A DNA stretch of 64,000 bases from positions 79,406 through 143,405 of the forward strand of contig JAJKFJ010022276.1 in NCBI GenBank assembly GCA_027382625.1, written 5' to 3'. Position numbers and translations under genes: made by a program. The notes beneath the pieces were generated by a model, which saw nothing but the letters and a program-made list of their open reading frames with translations, made no database searches and had not been told where the DNA came from. Position 1 is the stretch's first letter. Every line of letters begins with the position of its first letter. Shown here piece after piece: positions 56,921 to 64,000 of this stretch. The stretch comes from Tetmemena sp. SeJ-2015 (taxonomy: Eukaryota > Ciliophora > Spirotrichea > Sporadotrichida > Oxytrichidae).

Positions 56921-58720
56921 TTAATGGTAGAAAGTACTTAGATATCCTGCTATGGTTGGAACTTTTAACATATTCCATCCCCATTTATTTAAAAAATATA
57001 ATTTATAGCTAAAATTATTTAATTTTCAAATATTAAATAGCTGAAAAATTAAAAAAAATAACAATACACTTGATCTTGTTTAAGGAGAGTAACTTTTATA
57101 AATCACAATAAATTTTGTTCTATTTTTAAATTTCTGGTCAGGTGATCCAAAAAAACAAGTTGTGAGAAGAAAATGAACTCTAATTTTGACCATTATTCTC
57201 TTCATTAGTAGTCCTTAGAAAGTTAAGGAGTAAATAATTATATATACGAAATCACGGAGACATTAATGAGGAGTTATGTTAGATATCGCATTGTGCCCCC
57301 AATTAATAAGTATCTTTGAGGAACGTATAAAAAAGTTTACTCAAAATATCAAAACATTTCTCTGGCGGCATTAAATTTACGCTTTGGAATCTTTTGCATT
57401 TCTTAGAGATATCGAAGGATCATTTTTCTGCCAAAGGAATTCTCTATCTTAATAGCTATTAGATCTTGTTCAGAAGATAGTTTTCACATAGCTAAAGACA
57501 TTCACTTAGAGAGCCGAAGGAGAAATAATATAAAGAGTCCGCAACATCATATTAATTGCAAAAAAAATAAAGAGTCTAAGGCCTTATATATCAAATTTAA
57601 GAAAGTAAAATTGTTTCTAAGATCTATATTGCTCATCAAGAAATCTTTATAAGAAAATAAAAATTTTGCTATTCTCTATTTTGTAATATCAATCAATTTT
57701 AAAATTTATGCAGATATGAGCTCTTTGACTATGGGTTAAGTATAGTCTGATGGAAATATCAATCACTACATCATACATTGATAAGAAAATGTCATTCCCT
57801 CTGCAAAATTAATATCGCTTGGAAGTTATCACAAATAAGAGAAGAAACCGTATCTATATCTTTGCTCAGAACAAGATATTGAGCATTTTTAAAAAACAAT
57901 CATGCAAATTTTTGTTAATTATAATTTAATATAATAGAGAATCTTTAAGAAATTAGCTATTCATAAAAAAAAGAGATTATAATAACCCCCAATCCCTTAT
58001 TATTTATTGCTTTCTCTATTATCCGATCATTTTAACTATTTTATTAATTCTAATTCTATGATGTGAGAATTCCAGCTAATCTCTATGACAAACTATTAAA
58101 TGTTAACACAGCCTTCTACATCCTCATGCTCTATCAGTCCATCTGATTTTAATTTTCCTTTCTGACTCTTATGTTGGTAGGGATATTTGAACTCTTGATG
58201 ATTTTTGCACATTATTCAGAAGGATTTCGGGATCACTCTTTATACTATATCAGATAATCTGCAAATTTTATAATAAATTAAACTTTATGAAATATAGAGT
58301 TTCGAACCACAATGTATAAACTTAAATTCCCGACTGTTGCCAGTAGGCCACTCTTGACTCCTCCACTCCTTCTACCCTTTATTTTATAGTCCTTACCCCT
58401 GATTTTCCTTTAGATTATCTACTATAATGGTTTATGATAGCGCTTTTAAAGAAAGATTAGCGATATTTGAGTCAGATGAAATAGCTTATTCTGAGGGAGA
58501 AATGTATTTTCATAACAACTCCAGGATACTTTTAATAATAGGGAGTGAAAGGTGAATAAAAGTAATTGATGTCTCCAATGAAAAGAATATTAGAATAACT
58601 CAGACAATTAATTCATCAAAGGGCTTTGAAACTCATTTTTTTAAAAATTTTATTGAGGCACAATATTTAATATGTACTGCTATAAGAATGCTTTATATTT
58701 TGCTAAATTATTGGTAGATA
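56921..58720 (+). repeat. copy A of a diverged direct duplication (gene-family fragment)
   Basis: It matches copy B at 62414-63650. TTAATGGTAGAAAGTACTTA (56921) pairs with the same word with one change at about 62415. The coding pieces at 57715-57890 (DKKMSFPLQNQYRLEVITNK, RRNRIYIFAQNKI) pair with 63175-63360, and 58430-58640 (FKERLAIFESDEIAYSEGEM, NNSRILLIIGSE, KVIDVSNEKNIRITQTI) pairs with 63402-63600. The motif I/VKVIDVSxEKNIRITQT resembles LVIVD-type beta-propeller repeats. Copy A has about 490 extra bases between the two coding pieces. Confidence 0.75.
57900..58425 (+). other. membrane-segment coding insertion present only in copy A
   Basis: The extra DNA encodes hydrophobic pieces: RIPANLYDKLLNVNTAFYIL, FSFLTLMLVGIFELLMIFAH and MYKLKFPTVASRPLLTPPLL followed by LLPFILQSLPLIFL. 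They lie between two propeller-like pieces that are adjacent in copy B, which is out of the expected extracellular-then-membrane order. It could be a scrambled coding segment or a nested gene fragment. Confidence 0.4.
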
Positions 58721-59531
58721 ATATATACAACAGAGAATTTATCGCATGAATAATTAAGATACTTTGATTAGAAAATCACCATCATTTCAGAAACTCTCTT
58801 TTTAATTTTTTCTTTATAATTGAATTTAGTAGAATAAATTTAAATTTTATTTATTTTTAAAGTATCAGAACTTATTCCTTAGAGACTTAAGATACTTCAG
58901 AGAATTTTAACTGAACTGTGCTTTTACTTAGTTCAAATACATTATTTAATTCGCCACCATAAACTTTTGGTTTTAAATAAATAGAGAGGGAGTTTAATGA
59001 AGACAGAGTCAAATTTAAGCGAATTTATTGCATCAAATTAAAGTAATTACATTTTATAAACTCAAATTCAAATGTTTTAATCACAAAAAATTCGACCTTG
59101 AAAAACATTTTATTATACTAAATTAAGGATTAGGTCAAAAGAATAATATAAATTTATTACAGATAAAAGATCATTATATTTAATAATTAATAATTTTTCC
59201 TCGGTTTTCTAAAATTGTTTTATAGTATTTTATATTTATAGCTTTATAATATAAAGAATTTAAGTAATTTTAGAAGGATACATTTAGTAAACAAGCAATT
59301 AATAGGGGTATTCAGTTACCCTTCTAAATTTCAGCTAAAAATTTAATTTATGATTAATTTAAAATAAATTAAATTGTTGAAACTTATTTAAATTAATTTA
59401 ACTTAATTTAGCAAAAATCAAGTAATGTCGTGGACGAAACTGTTGAAATCCATTTCCAAAGTCTAACTATAAATCACAAAAATATTAAATCAACGAATAA
59501 AAATAATAATTTTATCGCCTAAGAATGGCTT
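58721..59531. other. AT-rich DNA without recognisable genes
   Basis: No supported coding piece. Confidence 0.45.
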
Positions 59532-59774
59532 TTGCTCTTTGCAAAAGAAGTTAGCAATTCCCTGCATATCTATATGTTTCTTATCTTGCCAATTTTGATG
59601 CCAATTTTAACTTTCGAATATAATAATCCAATTCTATTTAAGTTCAAAACAATTACGATATTATTTAAGCTTTATAAATACGACAAACTTTCAAGGCAGT
59701 ACATTCAGTGGGACTTCTATCTTTCAATAGGTGCTAATATAAGTGTAAAATTGTATATCATATTTTTTATCTAA
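59532..59774 (+). CDS. membrane-protein coding fragment, unidentified
   Basis: An open frame of about 80 codons with a hydrophobic run (HIYMFLILPILMPILTF) and then YNNPILFKFKTITILFKLYK and RQYIQWDFYLSIG. The composition is protein-like (Trp, Cys-poor, polar loops). Probably an internal coding segment rather than a complete gene; the first Met has no special support. Confidence 0.35.
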   Translation: MLFAKEVSNSLHIYMFLILPILMPILTFEYNNPILFKFKTITILFKLYKYDKLSRQYIQWDFYLSIGANISVKLYIIFFI

Positions 59775-59968
59775 TTTTTAAATAAAGTCCAGACTAGATA
59801 TTCCATCATATCTTTTTTAATATTATATGATTTATTAATCAAAGCAATAAGTTTTAGAATCCCTGCGCTAAGCAAAATTTGCTCTACATCTCTTAACTTC
59901 TGGGTTAAAAAGTTGGATGCTATAGAGTGAAGAGTGGTAAAACCTTTGCTCAAAATTAGTTTTTGCAA
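59771..59968 (-). CDS. armadillo-repeat fragment (importin-alpha-like), isolated
   Basis: About 65 codons, minus strand, read FTTLHSIASNFLTQKLRDVE, then QILLSAGILKLIALINKSYN and IKKDMMEYLVWTL. This matches the ARM pattern '-AGxLxxLxxLL-...-IKKExxWxLxN', best known from importin-alpha. No neighbouring ARM repeats were found on either side, so it is a single displaced coding segment or a relic. It overlaps the 3' end of the plus-strand fragment by a few bases. Confidence 0.45.
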   Translation of the reverse strand: MQKLILSKGFTTLHSIASNFLTQKLRDVEQILLSAGILKLIALINKSYNIKKDMMEYLVWTLFKN

Positions 59969-61670
59969 TCAGTTTTTTAGTATAACACCAAGCCAACTCT
60001 TCTTTAAAAATAATAGATTTATTTCTATAGCTTGATAGTCATAAGGTTTTTAGAGATAAAAATACTTTCTAAATTATTTAAAGGTTCTTTGTTAGAATAA
60101 TAAAATAGAGGATAATTCAGGAATCACCAATCATTTAAAATAATATGCAAAGTTCAGTATCGAACTGTGCAATAAAACATTAATTTTTATTAAATAAATA
60201 CAAATTAAGAAAGATTACTTTAAATATTGGAACAGATAATTAATGCCATGATGATTATTGATCGAACTTTTTACTTTCTTATATTGCCTATAATAAAATG
60301 GACACCCTAGTTTAGAAAAATTTTAAGTTATAAAAATATAGAAATCCAGGCTATTTTATGATAAGAATCAGAATTTTCTGAAAGCTTGATTCACACTATT
60401 TAGTTATTATTTTTTCGCTTGAGGGGATTTATAAAAAATTATTTTCTATTCTTTAAATTAATAAAATTATTTTCAATCAATATTTGTTTTCCTCTCAAGT
60501 TTCATACCTAGTTAAAACAACTTGTAATTTTTATATTTAGTTTTTGATAGAAAAAGAAAGTGCTATAGATCATTTAAACTATATATTCCCAGTTTGCGCT
60601 CTTCAACTGCAGCCTATTTAAATTTAAAATGAACTTATTCTATTTTAGAAACTACAATTCAAAGAAAAATCCATTCGTTCTTTTAAAAGGTAATGACTAA
60701 ATTATTTACTTGATCAATCTAGCAAATTTCGAAATTGAAATATCTATCTTTATTTTTCATATTAGAATAATTTAAATTGAGAAAGTATATGTGCCAAATT
60801 AGTAAACTCGGAATAAGTACATCAACGATTAGGAGCATAATAATTCAGTACTAGTTTGCGACAAAGGCAGGGCAATATAAATTATTGCGAGTTATTAAAT
60901 AAAATATGCATTACAATGGCACCTAAATTAGGATGAAATGTTATCTAATATCAAAGATAAAACAAAATAACAAATATTTTTTATTAACTATCTTTAACAT
61001 AGTACAAATAACTTAGGCATGCTTTGTATATTATATTTAAAATACATTTATTTTTTTCATTAAAAAACATATTATACAATTTAATCTTAAGTTAAAAATA
61101 ATAATTGCTTGAATATATTTTTGAAGAGAATTACTCCCTTTAAACAAATATTTATAACACCGATTAAAATTCAATTATAAATAAAGATTAATTTGACTGT
61201 CTTTTAAATTCTTGGAAATAATTTATGAAATTAAAATGCAATAATCACTGAAAATATATGCTTAAAAGATGAGACATTCAGCAAAAGAATAATAGAAGCG
61301 CAAGTAATTAGAATTAAAAATCAAGAAACTAAATTTACTTAAAAATGCTTTTGAAATAAAAACATGAGCTGTTCTAAATTCAGTCATGAAAATCAAAAAT
61401 ACAATAAAGTAATTTGAATGAAAAATTAAAATTACTCACACATTTTAAATAATATTTATATTAAATATTTATGATTCGGGAAGCTATTTAAAATGCGAAT
61501 TAAATTTTTTTAATTAGATCCACACACCATTAAATTGATGAAGAGTTGAGTATAATAAAAGAATAATCAAGCTCTAATCTCTTTATAATTTATAAAGCAG
61601 GCTTATATAGACAATAAAGTATTATTGAAAGGGACTTCTTGACGAAGATTAAAGCTTAAGAATTAGAAAA
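59969..61670. other. AT-rich DNA without recognisable genes
   Basis: About 1.7 kb, long A/T runs; no supported gene on either strand. Confidence 0.45.
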
Positions 61671-62000
61671 ATATTAAAACTATTAGCTAAAAAATATTTT
61701 TATTCCAAATGAGTCCCCTTATTTGAAAAAGGAGGAATATCTTCCCTTATAAACTGTATCAATAGAATATTTCAAAAGTACTTTTAGATGCTCATAGTTG
61801 ATATCCGCAAGAGGACACGTGTAGTTTTACTCATAGGAGAGTTCAAAAGCCAGGATTTCATGCCGTTCAAATCTTCCTTTACTAGGGCATGAGATGCTGG
61901 TCACTTGGGTGGTCTCAAAGGACAAGTAATAGAGATCGTGCACACTGTCTGTTGAGTCTAAGACGATTAAACATCATCGCGGTAGTCACAGGATGACAGC
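61671..62000 (-). CDS. GC-richer coding island, unidentified
   Basis: The minus frame (TAA as Gln) from about 61985 down to about 61680 reads LIVLDSTDSVHDLYYLSFET, TQVTSISCPSKGRFERHEIL, AFELSYEQNYTCPLADINYE, HLKVLLKYSIDTVYKGRYSS and FFKQGDSFGIKIFF. The frame is bounded upstream by TGA near 61978, and base composition contrasts sharply with the surroundings. It is probably one coding segment of an otherwise absent gene. No family recognised; two Cys could form a disulphide. Confidence 0.45.
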
Positions 62001-62413
62001 GGCCAGTGTTATACAAGTATTAAACTTTCTGCAAATGTATTATCTTAATCCGCATATCCTACGTATAAGTCTTAGGTTAAAAGATTATCATAGTTTATGG
62101 TTTATCGATATTTTACCCTTAAAGCTAAAATTCTAAATACTACATATTTTTAATGAATTAAATTAATGATTATTTTTTTTAAATCTTTTTACTATGTTTC
62201 AATTGTAATTATAAAAAATATCTAATACATAATTTCAAACTTAGTTACATCTAGGGACTGAATAATTTACAATGAAATAGTCGGTGAGTCTGTGTCTTGT
62301 ATTCAATTAAAAAAAGATCTAGTTAATCCATTTTCATAATATTTTATTGTTTTAAGCAATAATTTATAATTAGAATTAATAAAAAGATATGAGTATTATA
62401 AACTAAATATAAA

Positions 62414-63650
62414 TTTAATGGTTGAAAGTACTTAGATATCCTGCTAGAGTAATGAAAATATTCACATCCCCTTTTATATAAATTATTTAATTTAGCTAAA
62501 ATTATTTAAGGGAATTAAATATCATATAGTTCGGTATTGTTAAAGCCGCTTTTTCTTTCATATCTTAATGAGTTTAGCATTTAATTACTCACTATCAAAG
62601 AGAAATATTTCTGTATAATATTGATAAAAACCTCAAAGCAGTGAAAAGAAAACTTACTCTCTAACACCGAAATTATTATATCTAGATTAGTAACTCAATC
62701 TCTGATAGTCAAGGATCGTAGATGATTAATAAACTCAATAATATTGCAGATGTATTAAGGAGGTATGCGGAAGGTATGGTATTTTCTTAATCGGAAGAGA
62801 TGACTTAAGGAACTTGATAAAGATTAGAATGACATAGAAAATATATTTCTGAAAAACTTGTTTTGCTTTGTAAAATAATTTGAGAACTTAGTGACATTAT
62901 TTTTTCCTCAAAATTATCATGTATTGATCTAAGGTGTGTGCTTTAAACAAGGTAAAGATAGAGACTTTGTAAGATAAAGGATTATTCTTCCCAAGAGTCA
63001 CTAGAATTACTTATTTGTAAGACTCAGAGTGGATTCATATTGACGTAAATTACTATAATCTATTGCCAGATCTTTTAAGTTCTATATAGCAGCAATTAAG
63101 TTTTGTTTAATATTTTGATGTCTTAATTTCTTCAATATAATAGAATATTAATTTATGTATTTATACAGATATGAGCGTTTTGACTACGGCTTCAGAGACA
63201 TTTTAAAAATAGTCTGATGGAAATTCTTATCACTCTCTTGCATTTATTGATAAGAAAATGTCCTTCCATTTACAAAACTAAATTAGATTGGAAGTTATGA
63301 CGAATAAGAAAAGAAATCGAATCTATGTCTTTGCTCAGAACAAGATAATTGAACTTATTAACAAGTTATTCCATATTCTTTCCTCTTGTAATATTTAAAT
63401 AATGGTATTTGATGGAGCATTTAAAGAGAGGTTAGCGGTATTTGAGTCAGATGAGATTGCTTACTCTGAGGGAGATATGTATTTGCACAATAACTCGAGG
63501 ATACTTTTCATAGCAGGATGCTATAGTAAAATAAAAGTGATAGATGTTTCAGATGAGAAGAATATCAGAATCACTCAGACGATTATTTCATCGAAGCCTT
63601 TTAGAAATTCATTTATTATAAATTTAAATAGTCAGAAAGATGAAATCTGA
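62414..63650 (+). CDS. copy B of the duplicated propeller-like gene fragment
   Basis: Coding pieces: SVLTTASETFQKQSDGNSYH, FIDKKMSFHLQNQIRLEVMT, KKRNRIYVFAQNKIIELINK (63175-63360) and, after a short gap without coding character, MVFDGAFKERLAVFESDEIA, YSEGDMYLHNNSRILFIAGC and KIKVIDVSDEKNIRITQTII (63402-63600), ending at a TGA at 63648-63650. The frame of this last piece is intact, unlike copy A. RILFIAGC...KIKVIDVSDxxN is the LVIVD-type repeat signature of extracellular propeller proteins. The gene's other parts lie outside or are not recognisable. Confidence 0.5.
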
Positions 63651-64000
63651 ATTGTTTTTTTTGTTGTTGAATAAGTTGTTTCATTGCAAGATTATTTTCC
63701 TTTTTTGTAGATTATTGTAATATTAGAATTGAATGTTAAAAATTTTCCAGAAACTAATTTAATTCAATCATTTAATTAATTAGATATATATACTTGAATT
63801 AATCAATCAATTAAATCAATCATTATATGACCACTTGTAACTTGGACTCTTTAATCACATGCAAGTTATTACCCTACTTATATACACTTTAATTATCGAC
63901 TATTAAAAACATATTAAATTTCTTACAAATTTTTCATATGCTTAAAATTTTCTTCTCAAATCATACCCCATTTTACACTTGAAGATTTTCACTCAACTTT
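63651..64000. other. AT-rich DNA at the window end
   Basis: No coding signal; AATTAATCAATCAATTAAAT-like near-palindromic A/T words around 63760-63830. Confidence 0.45.

Noticed and set aside
1..64000. Reading the genes with the standard code as many small pseudogenes
   Set aside because: TAA and TAG fall at Gln-like positions throughout conserved proteins (CCDC25, ERGIC, CDC25, SAC1) while ends are TGA.
1..64000. CRISPR arrays, rRNA, tRNA genes, telomeric C4A4 ends or TBE transposon ends
   Set aside because: None were seen on reading through. A covariance-model scan (tRNAscan-SE, Infernal) would be needed to exclude small RNA genes in the AT-rich half.
1..64000. All interruptions as ordinary introns
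   Set aside because: Many lack GT-AG ends (36236-36280) and are bounded by identical repeats whose removal restores frame; real GT-AG introns in the same genes lack such repeats.

Overview
This window looks like micronuclear (germline) DNA of a hypotrich/stichotrich ciliate of the Oxytricha/Stylonychia kind. Three things in the sequence say so. (1) Recognisable proteins read through TAA and TAG as glutamine and stop only at TGA. (2) Conserved proteins are interrupted by short AT-rich segments bounded by identical 3-7 bp direct repeats; removing one repeat plus the spacer restores the frame and the family alignment. These are internal eliminated segments (IESs) with pointers, and about 30 are mapped below. 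(3) Ordinary GT-AG introns occur in the same genes. The species call is inference; no telomeric C4A4/G4T4 blocks were seen.

Region 1 (1 to about 38.7 kb) is gene dense. About 17 precursors of macronuclear genes sit on both strands with spacers of about 100-400 bp. In order: a PH-domain protein (-, partial), an ERGIC/Erv46 cargo receptor (-), a coiled-coil protein (+), a 148-residue unknown (+), a coiled-coil protein with a TFIIS-N-like start (-), a pICln-like protein (-), CCDC25 (+), SAC1 phosphoinositide phosphatase (+), 14-3-3 (+), an ANTH/AP180 clathrin adaptor (+), CDC25 phosphatase (-), a signal-peptide membrane protein (-), NOL10/Enp2 (+), a domesticated ISXO2-like transposase gene (-), a cyclic-nucleotide-binding K+ channel (-), a helical-repeat protein (+) and a TLC-domain membrane protein (+). 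They are unrelated housekeeping and signal genes with no operon logic; each would become its own small macronuclear chromosome.

Region 2 (about 38.7-64 kb) is strongly AT-rich, with coding fragments islanded in long non-coding DNA. It holds a roughly 10 kb broken-up gene for a secreted/membrane protein with a Cys-rich stalk and membrane segments (39.2-49.1 kb). Next comes a pair of inverted, relatively GC-rich repeats (50.1-51.2 and 55.0-55.5 kb) enclosing further membrane-protein fragments. After that is a diverged direct duplication (56.9-58.7 and 62.4-63.65 kb) carrying a beta-propeller-like repeat, plus isolated minus-strand fragments (an ARM repeat at 59.8 kb, an unidentified island at 61.7 kb).

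The most unusual signal is a set of extremely short IES candidates. In several genes the frame is restored only by removing a pointer-sized tandem word with 0, 1, 3 or 6 bp between the copies.
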